Shown piece after piece: positions 1 through 9,608 of a stretch of 64,000 bases of DNA (the first letter of the stretch is position 1; the number at the start of each line of letters is the position of its first letter). The translations under genes and the position numbers were made by a program. The notes under the pieces were generated by a model, which was not told the DNA's origin, searched no databases, and worked only from the letters and a program-made list of their open reading frames with translations. This stretch comes from Comamonadaceae bacterium (GTDB taxonomy: Bacteria > Pseudomonadota > Gammaproteobacteria > Burkholderiales > Burkholderiaceae_C): positions 62,001 through 126,000 of the forward strand of contig JAACZV010000004.1 of assembly GCA_009996515.1 (NCBI GenBank), written 5' to 3'.

Positions 1-824
1 CCCTGGGCGTTGTAGACGCGCACACCGTCCAGCTGCGCGGGGTCGGCACCGGCGCTGCCGTCGCTGCCGAAGCCGCACCAGAGGTTGCCCTGCTCGTCCA
101 CCGCCATGCCGTCGAAGGCGCCGGGGCCGCCGGCATCGATCAGCAGGCGCTTGTTGACCAGCGTGGCGCCCTGCACGTCATAGGCCCAGATCAGCCGGTG
201 CGGCCGGGCGCGGCTCTCGATGACGTAGAGCACGCGGCCATCGGGGCTGAAGGCCAGGCCGTTGGGGCCTTGCAGGTCGTCGAGCTGCAGCGTGAGCCCG
301 CCCGTCGCACCGTCGATGCGGTAGACGCCCTGGGCCAGCTCGGGTTCGGCCCGCTCGCCCTCGAAGTCGCTGGCGATGCCGAACAGCGGGTCGCTGAACC
401 ACAGGCTGCCGTCCGGCGCACAGGTGATGTCGTTGGGCGAGTTCAGGCGCTTGCCCTCGAACCGATCGGCCAGCACCGTGATGCGGCCGTCGTACTCGGT
501 GCGCGTGATGCGCCGCGTCAGGTGCTCGCAGCTGACCAGGCGGCCTTGACGATCGCGCACATGGCCGTTGGCGTTGTTGCTGGGGTTGCGGAACTCGCTG
601 ACGGCGCCCGTCGTCTCGTCCCAGCGCAGGATGCGGTTGTTGGGAATGTCCGAGACCAGCAGATAGCGGCCGTCGCCGAACCACACCGGCCCCTCGGCCC
701 AGGCCAGGCCGGTGGCCAGCTGCTCGACGCCGGCGGCGAACAGCCGCAGCGGCAGGAAGGCCTCGTCCAGCACCTCGATGGCGGGGTCGGGCCGGCGCGC
801 GTTGGGCGTGAAGGCGATCTTCAT
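1..824 (-). CDS. SMP-30/gluconolactonase-family lactonase (partial)
   Basis: The 274 residues in view form an SMP-30/gluconolaconase/LRE-like beta-propeller. The gene runs off the left edge, so the C-terminus is missing. Family metal ligands appear as the Glu of the AEGPVW stretch near the N-terminus, the Asn of LNSPND in the middle and the Asp of FDGMAVD near the edge. Family members hydrolyse sugar lactones such as gluconolactone or glucarolactone. The ATG at 824 overlaps the stop of the upstream uronate dehydrogenase gene by 4 bp (ATGA), so translation is probably coupled. Uronate dehydrogenase makes an aldaro-lactone, so hydrolysis of that lactone is the likely job here (inference from context). 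Confidence 0.88.
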   Translation of the reverse strand, partial: MKIAFTPNARRPDPAIEVLDEAFLPLRLFAAGVEQLATGLAWAEGPVWFGDGRYLLVSDIPNNRILRWDETTGAVSEFRNPSNNANGHVRDRQGRLVSCEHLTRRITRTEYDGRITVLADRFEGKRLNSPNDITCAPDGSLWFSDPLFGIASDFEGERAEPELAQGVYRIDGATGGLTLQLDDLQGPNGLAFSPDGRVLYVIESRARPHRLIWAYDVQGATLVNKRLLIDAGGPGAFDGMAVDEQGNLWCGFGSDGSAGADPAQLDGVRVYNAQ

Positions 825-1648
825 TCCGGGTCCTTCTCGAAGGGACCGAGGGTGACGAACTGGCCGCCCTGGCAGCGCACCTCGGGGCGGCTGGGGTCGA
901 GCCGGGGCTGGGCCGCCTCGACCTCGGCGCGCCAGGGCTCGGAGCTGTCCTGGGGCTTGAAGCCGATGTGGCTGGAGGGTGCGTTGTTCCACCACACCGA
1001 GCGGTTGTCGCTCATGCCGTACACGATGCTGTGGCCGACGACAGGCGCGCTCAGCGCCGCGACGACGAGGCGCTCCAGGTCGTCGTAGCTGAGCCAGCTC
1101 GACAGCATGCGGCGGTCGGTGGGTACGGGCCAGGCCGAGCCTATGCGCAGCGACACCGTCTCCAGGCCGTAGCGGTCGAAGTAGAACTGCGCCAGGTTTT
1201 CGCCAAAGGCCTTGGACAGGCCGTAATAGCTGTCCGGCCGCGGCGCGGCCTGCGGCGTCAGCGTCTCGCCCTGGCTGTAGAAGCCGGTCACATGGTTGGA
1301 ACTGGCGAAGACGATGCGCTTGACGCCGCGCTGGCGCGCCGCCTCGTAGACGTTGTAGGCACCGACGATGTTGGCCGGCAGCACGACGTCGAAGGGCTTC
1401 TCGATGGAGACGCCGCCGAAGTGCAGCACGGCGTCCACGTCCTTCAGCAGCGACTGCATCGCGGCCAGGTCTTGCAGGGGCGCCTGCACCACCTCCTCGC
1501 CCGGGCCGGCCGGGTCCATGGCCGCGAGGTCGGACAGGCGCAGCAGGTCGCAATAGGCCTTCATGCGGGGCCGCAGCACGCGGCCCAGGTTGCCGGCGGC
1601 GCCGGTCAGCAGCAGGCGCTTGAAGCGCGGGGCGGCAAGTGGGGTCAT
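821..1648 (-). CDS. udh: Uronate dehydrogenase (NAD-dependent, SDR family)
   Basis: A 275-residue extended SDR protein. The N-terminal Rossmann motif is TGAAGNLG and the active-site motif is YYGLSK (Tyr-x-x-x-Lys). Segments such as VLHFGGVS, FASSNHVTGFY and WLSYDDL look typical of uronate dehydrogenases (EC 1.1.1.203), which oxidise D-glucuronate or D-galacturonate to the 1,5-lactone of the aldaric acid with NAD+. The gene lies 27 bp downstream of a LacI-family regulator and overlaps the lactonase gene that follows, giving a regulator-dehydrogenase-lactonase unit. Identity rests on family resemblance read by eye; a generic NAD-dependent epimerase is the alternative. Confidence 0.85.
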   Translation of the reverse strand: MTPLAAPRFKRLLLTGAAGNLGRVLRPRMKAYCDLLRLSDLAAMDPAGPGEEVVQAPLQDLAAMQSLLKDVDAVLHFGGVSIEKPFDVVLPANIVGAYNVYEAARQRGVKRIVFASSNHVTGFYSQGETLTPQAAPRPDSYYGLSKAFGENLAQFYFDRYGLETVSLRIGSAWPVPTDRRMLSSWLSYDDLERLVVAALSAPVVGHSIVYGMSDNRSVWWNNAPSSHIGFKPQDSSEPWRAEVEAAQPRLDPSRPEVRCQGGQFVTLGPFEKDPE

Positions 1649-1675
1649 GCAGAAACGGCCCGCAAGGGGCCGGGA

Positions 1676-2752
1676 TCACTTTCTCAAAGGGGGGCGCAGC
1701 CTGGGGGCGGCGTCGGACTGGCGTCGGACCAGTTCGAAGTCCTTGAGCTCATGCTCGCAGGGCAGAGGCTCTCCGGTGCGGCGCGCGCGGATGTGGCGCA
1801 CCAGCAGGTCCACCGCCGCGCCGGCCATCTCCATGATGGGCTGGCGCACGGTGGTCAGTTCGGGCCAGATGGTCGTGGCCAGCGGCGCGTCGTCGAAGCC
1901 GACGACGGTCAGGTCGCTGGGCACGTCCAGGCCCAGGCGATGGGCGATGGCGACGGTGGCGGCGGCCATGTCGTCGTTGCTGGCGAAGATGGCCGTCGGG
2001 CGGCGCTCCTGCGACAGCAGCAGCTCCGCCGCGTCCAGACCCGAGCGGTAGGTGAACATGCCTTGCGCGACGACCTCCTCCTCCTCGATGTTCAGGCCGG
2101 CGTCGGCCATGGCCGCATGGAAGCCCGCGAGGCGGCGCGCGCTGCTGCTCTGGTGGGGGTCGCCGATGATGAAGCCCAAGCGGTGGTGGCCCAGGGCCAG
2201 CAGGTGGCGCGTCATCTCATAGGCGGCCCGGTAGTCGTCGATGCCGACGGCGCAGACGGTCTCGGGCGGCACGCCGCTGGAGACGACGACGGCCGGCGTG
2301 TCGGTCTCGGCGACGAGCTTGAGCAGCGGCTGCGAGTCGCAGAAGGGCGGCGGCAGGATGAGGCCGTCGACACCGTTGGCGATCATCTCCGCCACGGGCT
2401 TGTCCTCGCCGTCGCGCGCGGCGTCGCAGCGCTGCACCACCAGCTGCACATGGCGCAGCGTGGCCTTGTTCAGCAGGCCGATGAGGAACTCGTTCAGATA
2501 GCCGGCGCTCGGGTCGATGTAGAGCATGCCGATGCGGATGGGCTCGGAGCCCGCGAGATGGCGCGCGGCCTGGTTGGGCAGGTAGTTCAGCTCGGCGACG
2601 GCGGCCTGCACCTTCTCGCGCGTGCCGGGGCGCACGTTCTGCTCGCCGTTGATGACCCGCGACACCGTCATCGGCGACACCCCGGCCAGCCGGGCGACGT
2701 CGGCGATGGTGGCGACCTTGGTGCTGCGTCCGGCCCGTGCGCTTGGCTTCAA
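1676..2752 (-). CDS. LacI-family transcriptional regulator
   Basis: A 358-residue LacI/GalR repressor. The helix-turn-helix starts almost at once (ATIADVARLAGVSPMTVSRV), followed by the hinge region and a periplasmic-binding-protein-like sugar sensor domain. No ATG lies near the start of the HTH, so I chose TTG at 2752, which has a GAGG about 8 nt upstream. The open frame extends further upstream but has no family sequence there. The gene heads the udh-lactonase unit and diverges from the xylose genes. It may control both arms through the palindrome at 3320-3337. The effector (xylose, xylobiose or a uronate) cannot be read from the sequence. Confidence 0.9.
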   Translation of the reverse strand: MKPSARAGRSTKVATIADVARLAGVSPMTVSRVINGEQNVRPGTREKVQAAVAELNYLPNQAARHLAGSEPIRIGMLYIDPSAGYLNEFLIGLLNKATLRHVQLVVQRCDAARDGEDKPVAEMIANGVDGLILPPPFCDSQPLLKLVAETDTPAVVVSSGVPPETVCAVGIDDYRAAYEMTRHLLALGHHRLGFIIGDPHQSSSARRLAGFHAAMADAGLNIEEEEVVAQGMFTYRSGLDAAELLLSQERRPTAIFASNDDMAAATVAIAHRLGLDVPSDLTVVGFDDAPLATTIWPELTTVRQPIMEMAGAAVDLLVRHIRARRTGEPLPCEHELKDFELVRRQSDAAPRLRPPLRK

Positions 2753-3306
2753 AGAGGTCCCTCGGCTGGTGGTGGGTTTGTTTGCGCAATCATATTTGCG
2801 TTGCGCCGCTCCAGCCGCCGCGCCCCCGCGCGGAGTGGCAACGCATGCCTTGAAGTGCGCGCGGCGGCGCAGGCCTTCATCATCGCGACGCTGGCGTCCA
2901 GCGCCGGCGGCGTGGTTGCGGCCATGGCCCTGCGGCCCGGGCTGGCCGTCGGACCTGGTCCCGACGAGGCAGCCGCCGCAGTCCGGGATGCGCGCATGGA
3001 TTTCGTCGGCTGGCCTTCCGGCAGCCGCGCATGGCCGGGCCCAGCGGGGCGGCCGTCTGCCGCCTGCCCAGTTCCCCGGGTGCCGAGAAACGCGCCGACC
3101 CCCTGATGCCATGGGGCCGCCACGGGTCGACCAGCGCCGACGCCTTGGCGAGGAGCAAGGGCGCGATCAGCGACTCGGCCCGGCCGCCCGACCGCCCCGC
3201 CTGAGGCTGCGCAGCGCATGGCCCTCGGGGCCCGGTTGCCCCAGGGCAGGGCCGCGCCGGCCGTGCCGCCGCCCCTGGGAGCGCGGGAATGTTAGAGATT
3301 CATCGC
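2753..3306. other. Intergenic stretch with no supported gene
   Basis: About 550 bp between the LacI gene and the predicted xylose promoter. Open frames exist on both strands, but their residue composition (Arg, Ala, Pro and Gly runs) is typical of GC-rich shadow frames and nothing is recognisable. A short palindrome TTGCGCAA lies at 2782-2789, 30 bp upstream of the LacI start, in an AT-richer patch that may hold the regulator's own promoter. Confidence 0.5.
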
Positions 3307-3337
3307 TTGCACAAAGCAAAATGGTAGCGCTACATTT
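3307..3337 (+). promoter_or_regulatory. Predicted xylose-operon promoter with overlapping LacI-type operator
   Basis: A -35-like TTGCAC at 3307-3312 is followed, 18 nt later, by a -10-like TACATT at 3331-3336. A perfect 10-bp palindrome GTAGCGCTAC at 3324-3333, with flanks that extend the symmetry loosely (GCAAAATG on the left, CATTTGC on the right), overlaps the -10. LacI-family operators typically have a central CG and this size. Binding there would block RNA polymerase. The site lies about 200 bp upstream of the GH43 gene and between the divergent genes. Confidence 0.6.
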
Positions 3338-3538
3338 GCTGCCATAACCAGCCTTGCAAGGCGCCGCCGAGCACCCCGCCCTGGAGACAGCCCCCCCTTC
3401 AACCCCGATCCCGTCGCCGCCATCGCCGCGACCTCGCCAGCCGCTCGGCCCCCGGGCCGGTCGCGCCGATTGCCGGGGCGGCGTGACGGCCGGCGCCACG
3501 CCGCCGGGCCGCCACCGCTTGACCCCTGCCATCACCTC
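3338..3538 (+). other. Long untranslated leader before the GH43 gene
   Basis: About 200 nt of GC-rich sequence between the predicted promoter and the ATG at 3539. I see a small palindrome CCTTGCAAGG at 3352-3361 but no attenuator, riboswitch or convincing leader peptide. There is no clear Shine-Dalgarno sequence just before the ATG. Confidence 0.4.
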
Positions 3539-5182
3539 ATGATCACCAACCCCATCCTGCCGGGCTTCCATGCCGACCCCTCGATCTGCCGCGTCGGCGA
3601 CGACTACTACATCGCCACCTCCAGCTTCGAGTGGTGGCCCGGCGTGCGCATCCACCATTCGCGCGACCTCAAGCACTGGCGCCATCACAGCTACGCCCTC
3701 ACGCGCCAGAGCCAGCTGGACCTAACCGGCCACCCCGATTCGGCCGGTGTCTGGGCCCCCTGCCTGAGCTACGCCGGCGGTCAGTTCTGGCTGATCTACA
3801 CGGACGTGCGCTCCACCCTCGGCGCCTTCAAGGACACGCACAACTACCTGATCACCGCACCCGACATCGACGGCCCCTGGAGCGATCCCGTCTACCTGAA
3901 CAGCTCGGGCTTCGACCCCAGCCTCTTCCATGACGAGGACGGCCGCCACTGGCTCGTGAACCAGCAATGGATACACCAGCCCGGCAAGCACCACTTCAAT
4001 GGCATCCTGCTGCAGGAGTACGACCACGCGGCCAGGCGCCTCGTCGGGCCGGTGAAGAACATCTACGCCGGCACGGCGCTGCAGGTCGTCGAGGGCCCGC
4101 ACCTCTACCGCCGCAACGGCTGGTACTACCTGCTGACGGCCGAGGGCGGCACCTTCTACGAGCATGCCGTCACGCTGGCCCGCTCGCGCCACATCGACGG
4201 CCCCTACGAGACCCTGCCCGGCAACCCGCTGCTGACGGCCTGGCAGCAGCCCACCGACGGCCTGCAGCGCAGCGGCCATGCCAGCCTGGTCCAGACGCAG
4301 AACGGCGACTGGTACATGGCCCATCTCTGCGGCCGCCCGCTGGAATGGAGCGGCCCGAACGCGCAGCAGCAGAACGGCGTCTACGAGAACCTGCACTGCC
4401 CGCTGGGCCGCGAGACCGCGCTGCAGCGCCTGCACTGGCGCGACGACGACTGGCCCGAGATCGAGGGCGGCGGCAATGCGCCGCGGCTGCAGACGGCCGA
4501 GCCCGGCCTGCCCGCGCATGTCTTCCCCGTCGAGCCGGCCCGTGACGACTTCGACTCGCCCGCGCTGAACCCCCACCTCAACTCGCTGCGCGTGCCTCTC
4601 GATGAAAGCTGGATTTCGCTGACCGAGCGCCCCGGCTTCCTGCGCCTGAAGGGCCGCGAGTCGCTGATGAGCCTGTTCGAGCAAAGCCTGGTGGCGCGCC
4701 GCCAGCAGCATTTCAACTGCCGCGTCGAGACGAGTCTGGAATTCCAGCCCCAGCTGTTCCAGCAGATGGCGGGTCTGGTCGCCTACTACAACACCAGCAA
4801 CCACGCCTATCTGCACGTCAGCCGCGATGCGGACTCGGGCCGGCGCGTGCTGCGCCTGACCGTCAACCGCGATGCGGCCCTGAGCGAGCTGGCCGCGCCC
4901 GTCGAGCTGGCCGACGGCGCCGTGGACCTGGCCGTCGAGTTCAGGCACGACCGCTACCAGTTCCAGTTCCGTCAAGCCAGCCACGGCCACGGGGCCTGGC
5001 AGGACATGGGCCCCGCGCTGGACGCCGCCATGCTCAGCGACGAGTTCGCCACGCGCTTCGTCAACGGCTTCGCGCGCAGCTTCGGCTTCACCGGCAACTT
5101 CATCGGCCTGGCCTGCCAGGACCTGTCGGGCGGGCGGCTGGCCGCGGACTTCGACCATCTCAGCTACGAACCCAAGGATTGA
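3539..5182 (+). CDS. xynB: Beta-xylosidase, glycoside hydrolase family 43
   Basis: A 547-residue protein of the usual length for GH43 beta-xylosidases, which release xylose from short xylo-oligosaccharides. The N-terminal five-bladed propeller carries the expected acidic triad: Asp13 in FHADPS (base), Asp126 in GFDPS (pKa modulator) and Glu185 in VVEGPH (acid). The C-terminal half is the beta-sandwich domain that closes the active site. There is no signal peptide, so it acts in the cytoplasm on imported oligomers. The start at 3539 (residues MITNPILPGF) matches the family's usual N-terminus; an upstream in-frame start adds only low-complexity sequence. It heads the transporter-xylA-xylB group. 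Confidence 0.93.
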   Translation: MITNPILPGFHADPSICRVGDDYYIATSSFEWWPGVRIHHSRDLKHWRHHSYALTRQSQLDLTGHPDSAGVWAPCLSYAGGQFWLIYTDVRSTLGAFKDTHNYLITAPDIDGPWSDPVYLNSSGFDPSLFHDEDGRHWLVNQQWIHQPGKHHFNGILLQEYDHAARRLVGPVKNIYAGTALQVVEGPHLYRRNGWYYLLTAEGGTFYEHAVTLARSRHIDGPYETLPGNPLLTAWQQPTDGLQRSGHASLVQTQNGDWYMAHLCGRPLEWSGPNAQQQNGVYENLHCPLGRETALQRLHWRDDDWPEIEGGGNAPRLQTAEPGLPAHVFPVEPARDDFDSPALNPHLNSLRVPLDESWISLTERPGFLRLKGRESLMSLFEQSLVARRQQHFNCRVETSLEFQPQLFQQMAGLVAYYNTSNHAYLHVSRDADSGRRVLRLTVNRDAALSELAAPVELADGAVDLAVEFRHDRYQFQFRQASHGHGAWQDMGPALDAAMLSDEFATRFVNGFARSFGFTGNFIGLACQDLSGGRLAADFDHLSYEPKD

Positions 5183-5226
5183 GCGGCGACAGGCCGTGAC
5201 CCAGAAGAACCCAACGAGACAAACCC

Positions 5227-6777
5227 ATGGCCCTCCCCCAACATCGCCTCTCCTTCATGGAGAAGGCCGGCTACAGCTGCGGCGACGCCGCGGCCAACCT
5301 GGTCTTCATGTCCATGATCCTGTTCCAGCTGAACTTCTACACGGACGTGTTCGGCCTCAGCGCCAACACGGCCGCGGCCATCCTGCTGTGGCCGCGGCTG
5401 TGGGACGCGGTGTTCGACCCGGTGATGGGCGTGCTGGCCGACCGCACCCACACGCGCTGGGGCAAGTTCCGGCCCTGGGTGCTGTGGACCTCGGCGCCCT
5501 GGGCCGTCGTCATGGTGCTGGCCTACACGGCGCCCGACCCGGCCTGGGGCTGGAGCACCGGCATGGTGGTGGCCTATGCCGGCATCACCAACACGCTCTT
5601 GATGACGCTGTACAGCATGAACAACATGCCCTACTCGGCGCTGGGTGGCGTCATGACGGCGGACCTGAACGAGCGCACCCGGCTCAACGCCTTCCGCTTC
5701 GTGTCGGTCAACGTGGCGCAGTTCGTCGTCGGCGGCTTCACGCTGCCGCTGGTGGCCAAGTTCGCGCAAGGCCATGACCGCGCCCACGGCTGGCAGGTCA
5801 CCATGTCCATCTGGGCGGCGGCCTGCCTGCTGCTCTTCCTCGTCACCTTCTTCACGACCCGCGAGCGCATCCAGCCGCTGCAGGAGAGCAGCGCCTCGCC
5901 GCGGCAGGACTTCGCCGACCTGCTGAAGAACGGCCCCTGGATCGCGCTGGTGGTCTACACCGTCTTCAACTTCGGCATGCTGTCCCTGCGCGGCGGCGCC
6001 CACTTCAACTACTACCACCACTACGTGGACAAGGGCGCGATGTTCGACTTCATCGCGGCCCTGGGCCTGACGACGCCCGACGCCGCCGACACCGGCAGCC
6101 TGGCCGACGCGCTGGGCTACATCGTGCACGGCACGCGCGACCAGCTCGCCAGCTCCAACGTCGCCGACGTGTTCAACAGCCTCATCAACATGGCCGGCTT
6201 CGCGACGACCATCGTCGTCATCATGCTGTCGGCCGGCCTGTCCGCACGCTTTGGCCGGCGCGCGGTGGCCGCGACCGGCTTTGCGCTGTCGACGCTGGCG
6301 GCCTGCTCCCTCTACGCGCTGCCGCCCACCGCCGTGTGGGCCATGCTGGGCCTGCACATGCTGGGCGCCGTCTTCTATGCGCCCACCATCGCCGTCATGT
6401 GGGCCATGTACGCCGACGCGGCCGATTACTCGGAATGGCAGACCGGCCGCCGCTTCACCGGCATGGTGTTCGCCACCATCGGCTTCGCGCTGAAGTCCGG
6501 GCTGGCCCTGGGCTCGGCCGGCCTGCTGTGGTTCCTCGCCGGCTTCTTCGGCTACGACACCCAGCAGCCCACGGCCTCCAACGCCATCGAGGGCTACCGC
6601 GTCGCATCCAGCTTCGGCGTGGGCGCGCTGTTCGCGGCCTGCACCGCCTGCCTGCTGGTCAACAAGCTGGACCAGCGCACCACGCTGCAGATGGCCGACG
6701 AGCTAGCGCGCCGCCGCCTGAAGGCCCGCGGCGCCGACACCCCCGACGCCAGCGCCGCCGTGCCGGCCGCCGCCTGA
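5227..6777 (+). CDS. GPH-family sugar:cation symporter (xyloside transporter-like)
   Basis: A 516-residue integral membrane protein with about twelve hydrophobic segments. Its N-terminus (EKAGYSCGDAAANLVF) is characteristic of the glycoside-pentoside-hexuronide symporters, such as XynP/XylP and MelB. An insertion of mostly polar residues lies in the middle (around residues 255-315). It sits 44 bp after the cytoplasmic beta-xylosidase gene and just before xylA, so it most likely imports xylo-oligosaccharides or xylose with a cation. Substrate is inferred from position only. Confidence 0.9.
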   Translation: MALPQHRLSFMEKAGYSCGDAAANLVFMSMILFQLNFYTDVFGLSANTAAAILLWPRLWDAVFDPVMGVLADRTHTRWGKFRPWVLWTSAPWAVVMVLAYTAPDPAWGWSTGMVVAYAGITNTLLMTLYSMNNMPYSALGGVMTADLNERTRLNAFRFVSVNVAQFVVGGFTLPLVAKFAQGHDRAHGWQVTMSIWAAACLLLFLVTFFTTRERIQPLQESSASPRQDFADLLKNGPWIALVVYTVFNFGMLSLRGGAHFNYYHHYVDKGAMFDFIAALGLTTPDAADTGSLADALGYIVHGTRDQLASSNVADVFNSLINMAGFATTIVVIMLSAGLSARFGRRAVAATGFALSTLAACSLYALPPTAVWAMLGLHMLGAVFYAPTIAVMWAMYADAADYSEWQTGRRFTGMVFATIGFALKSGLALGSAGLLWFLAGFFGYDTQQPTASNAIEGYRVASSFGVGALFAACTACLLVNKLDQRTTLQMADELARRRLKARGADTPDASAAVPAAA

Positions 6778-6824
6778 TCCCCCGCCTCCCTCCACCTCCC
6801 TGATCCTGCAGCAAGGACTCCGCC

Positions 6825-8141
6825 ATGAGCAGCCCCTATTCCGATCTCCCCGTCGTCCGCTACGAAGGCCCCGCCTCCACCAATCCGCTGGCCTACCGCT
6901 GGTACGACGCCGACCGCGTCGTGCTGGGCAAGACGCTGGCCGAGCATCTGCGTCCGGCCGTCTGCTACTGGCACAACTTCTGCTGGAAGGGCGAGGACGT
7001 CTTCGGCCTCGGCAACACCGTGTTCCAGCGCCCCTGGTTCGCCGAGGCCGATCCCATCAAGGCCGCCCACCTGAAGCTGGACGCCGCCTTCGACTTCTTC
7101 GCCAAGCTGGGCCTGCCCTTCTGGTGCTTCCATGACCGCGACGTGGCGCCCGAGGGCGCGAGCCTGGCCGAGTCCAACCGCATCCTCGACGGCCTGCTGG
7201 AGGCCGCGGCCAAGAAGATGCAGGACGGCAAAGTGGGCCTGCTGTGGGGCACGGCCAACCTGTTCTCCCACGGCCGCTTCATGAGCGGTGCGGCCACCAA
7301 CCCCGACCCCGAGGTCTATGCCTATGCCGCCGCGCAGGTCAAGCATGTGCTGGAGTGGACGCATCGCCTGGGCGGCGCCAACTACGTGCTGTGGGGCGGC
7401 CGCGAGGGCTACGAGACCCTGCTGAACACCGACCTCAAGCGCGAGCTGGCCCAGTACGGGCGCTTCCTCAGCGCCGTCGTCGAGCACAAGCACAAGATCG
7501 GCTTCAAGGGCAGCCTCCTCATCGAACCCAAGCCGCAGGAACCCACCAAGCATCAGTACGACTACGACAGCGCCACCGTCTACGGCTTCCTGAAAACCTA
7601 TGGCCTGGAGAACGAGGTCAAGGTCAACATCGAGGTCAACCACGCGACGCTGGCCGGCCACAGCTTCGAGCATGAAGTGGCCACCGCCTGTGCCCTGGGC
7701 ATCTTCGGGTCTCTCGATGCCAACCGCGGCGACGAGCAGCTGGGCTGGGACACCGACCAGTTCCCCAACAACCATGCGGCGCTCGTCCCGGCCATGCTGG
7801 AGATGATCCGCCACGGCGGCTACACCACGGGCGGCACCAACTTCGACGCCAAGGTGCGCCGCCAGTCCATAACCCCCATCGACCAGCTGGAGGGCCACAT
7901 CGGCGGCATGGACACCATGGCCCGCGCCTTCCTCAGCGCGGCCGCGCTGTACGAGAGCGGTCAGCTGGAGAAGGCCGTCAGCGAGCGCTATGCCGGCTGG
8001 AACGGCGAGCTGGGCCAGAAGATCCACGGCGGCGCCAGCCTCGAAGACCTGGCGGCGCTGGTGCATGCCCAAGACCTCTCGCCGCAACCGCGTTCCGGCC
8101 GCCAGGAACGCCTGGAGAACATCGTCAACCAATTCGTCTGA
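6825..8141 (+). CDS. xylA: Xylose isomerase
   Basis: A 438-residue TIM-barrel isomerase of the longer (class II) type, converting D-xylose to D-xylulose in the cytoplasm. Key residues are visible: His103 and Asp106 in the FHDRD motif, and downstream metal-binding acids in the [25 protein letters not shown] and LDANRGD stretches. An AAGGA Shine-Dalgarno lies just upstream of the ATG. It is followed after 3 bp by xylB, so the pair is surely cotranscribed. Confidence 0.97.
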   Translation: MSSPYSDLPVVRYEGPASTNPLAYRWYDADRVVLGKTLAEHLRPAVCYWHNFCWKGEDVFGLGNTVFQRPWFAEADPIKAAHLKLDAAFDFFAKLGLPFWCFHDRDVAPEGASLAESNRILDGLLEAAAKKMQDGKVGLLWGTANLFSHGRFMSGAATNPDPEVYAYAAAQVKHVLEWTHRLGGANYVLWGGREGYETLLNTDLKRELAQYGRFLSAVVEHKHKIGFKGSLLIEPKPQEPTKHQYDYDSATVYGFLKTYGLENEVKVNIEVNHATLAGHSFEHEVATACALGIFGSLDANRGDEQLGWDTDQFPNNHAALVPAMLEMIRHGGYTTGGTNFDAKVRRQSITPIDQLEGHIGGMDTMARAFLSAAALYESGQLEKAVSERYAGWNGELGQKIHGGASLEDLAALVHAQDLSPQPRSGRQERLENIVNQFV

Positions 8142-8144
8142 TCC

Positions 8145-9608
8145 ATGTTCCTCGGCATCGACCTCGGCACCTCCGAGCTGAAGCTGCTGCTGCTCGACGA
8201 GCGGCACCGCATCGTCGCGACCACCGGCGTGGCGCTCACCGTGCAGCGGCCGCAGCCGTTGTGGAGCGAGCAAAACCCCGCCGACTGGTGGGCCGCGCTG
8301 GACCAGGGCATGGTCCGGCTGAAGGCCGAGAACGGAGCGGCACTCGCGCAGGTGCGCGGCATCGGCCTCTCCGGCCAGATGCACGGCGCTGTGACACTGG
8401 ACGCGGCCAACACCGTGCTGCGCCCGGCCATGCTGTGGAACGACGGCCGCAGCGCCGCGCAATGCGCCGAGATGACGGCCGCCTGCCCCGCGCTGCCGGT
8501 CATCACCGGCAACCTCGCGATGCCGGGCTTCACGGCGCCCAAGCTGGCCTGGATGCGCGCGCAAGAGCCCGAGCTGTTTGAGCGCGTGGCCCGGGTGCTG
8601 CTGCCCAAGGACTGGCTGCGCTTCGAGTTGAGCGGCGAGTTCGTCAGCGAGATGAGCGACGCCGCCGGCACGCTGTGGCTGGACGTGGCCCGGCGCCGCT
8701 GGTCGCCCGAGGCGCTGGCGCTGACCGGCCTGGACGAGCGCCACATGCCCCGCCTCGTCGAGGGCAGCGAGGTCAGCGCCATGCTCAGGCCCGAGCTGGC
8801 CTCGCGCTGGGGCCTGCCGGCCAACGTCGTCATCGCCGGCGGCGGCGGCGACAACGCGGCCAGCGCCGTCGGCATGGGCGTCGTCAAGCCCGGCGACGGC
8901 TTCCTGTCGCTGGGCACCTCGGGCGTCGTCTTCCTGTGCAACGAGCGCTTCAGCCCCAACCCGGCGCACGCGGTGCATGCCTTCTGCCATGCACTGCCCG
9001 GCACCTGGCACCAGATGAGCGTGATGCTCAGCGCGGCCAGCGCGCTGCGCTGGGTCACGCAGCTGCTGGGCGAGCCCGGCGAGGCCCGGCTGATCGAAAA
9101 AGTGGCCCGGCTCACGCCGGTCCAGCGCGAGCGTGCGCCGATCTTCCTGCCCTACCTCAGCGGCGAGCGCACGCCGCACAACAACGCCAAGGCCCAGGGC
9201 GTGTTCTTCGGCCTCACGCACGAGCATGACCCGGCGGCGCTGGGCTACGCCGTGCTGGAAGGCGTGGGCTTCGGTCTGCTGGACGGCTGGCAGGCGCTGC
9301 AAGCCGGTGGCGGCACGGCGGAGTCGCTGTGGCTGGTGGGCGGCGGTGCGCGCAGCCCGTGGTGGGCCGGCCTGCTCGCCTCGCTGTTGGGCGTGCGCCT
9401 CGTCAACGGCGTCGGCGCCGAAGCCGGCGGCGCCCTGGGTGCCGCGCGCCTGGCCTGGCTGGCCTGCGGCGCCACCGTGGACGAGGTCTGCCGCCAACCC
9501 GAGATCGCCCGCAGCGCCGACCCCGATGCCACGCTGGCCGCCGAACTGCGGCCGCGCCAGGCGCGCTTCCAGCGCCTTTACGGCGCGCTGCGCAACGAGT
9601 TCGGCTGA
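8145..9608 (+). CDS. xylB: Xylulokinase
   Basis: A 487-residue FGGY-family sugar kinase that phosphorylates D-xylulose to D-xylulose 5-phosphate. The N-terminal phosphate-binding motif DLGTSELK, the substrate-site SGQMHG motif and the C-terminal ATP-binding GGGARSPWW stretch are present. It directly follows xylA and completes the isomerase route into the pentose phosphate pathway. Its last 31 bp overlap the 3' end of the convergent metalloprotease gene. Confidence 0.96.
   Translation: MFLGIDLGTSELKLLLLDERHRIVATTGVALTVQRPQPLWSEQNPADWWAALDQGMVRLKAENGAALAQVRGIGLSGQMHGAVTLDAANTVLRPAMLWNDGRSAAQCAEMTAACPALPVITGNLAMPGFTAPKLAWMRAQEPELFERVARVLLPKDWLRFELSGEFVSEMSDAAGTLWLDVARRRWSPEALALTGLDERHMPRLVEGSEVSAMLRPELASRWGLPANVVIAGGGGDNAASAVGMGVVKPGDGFLSLGTSGVVFLCNERFSPNPAHAVHAFCHALPGTWHQMSVMLSAASALRWVTQLLGEPGEARLIEKVARLTPVQRERAPIFLPYLSGERTPHNNAKAQGVFFGLTHEHDPAALGYAVLEGVGFGLLDGWQALQAGGGTAESLWLVGGGARSPWWAGLLASLLGVRLVNGVGAEAGGALGAARLAWLACGATVDEVCRQPEIARSADPDATLAAELRPRQARFQRLYGALRNEFG

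Noticed and set aside
2753-3112. Upstream extension of the LacI frame
   Set aside because: The extra residues have no family similarity; the helix-turn-helix begins right after the TTG at 2752.
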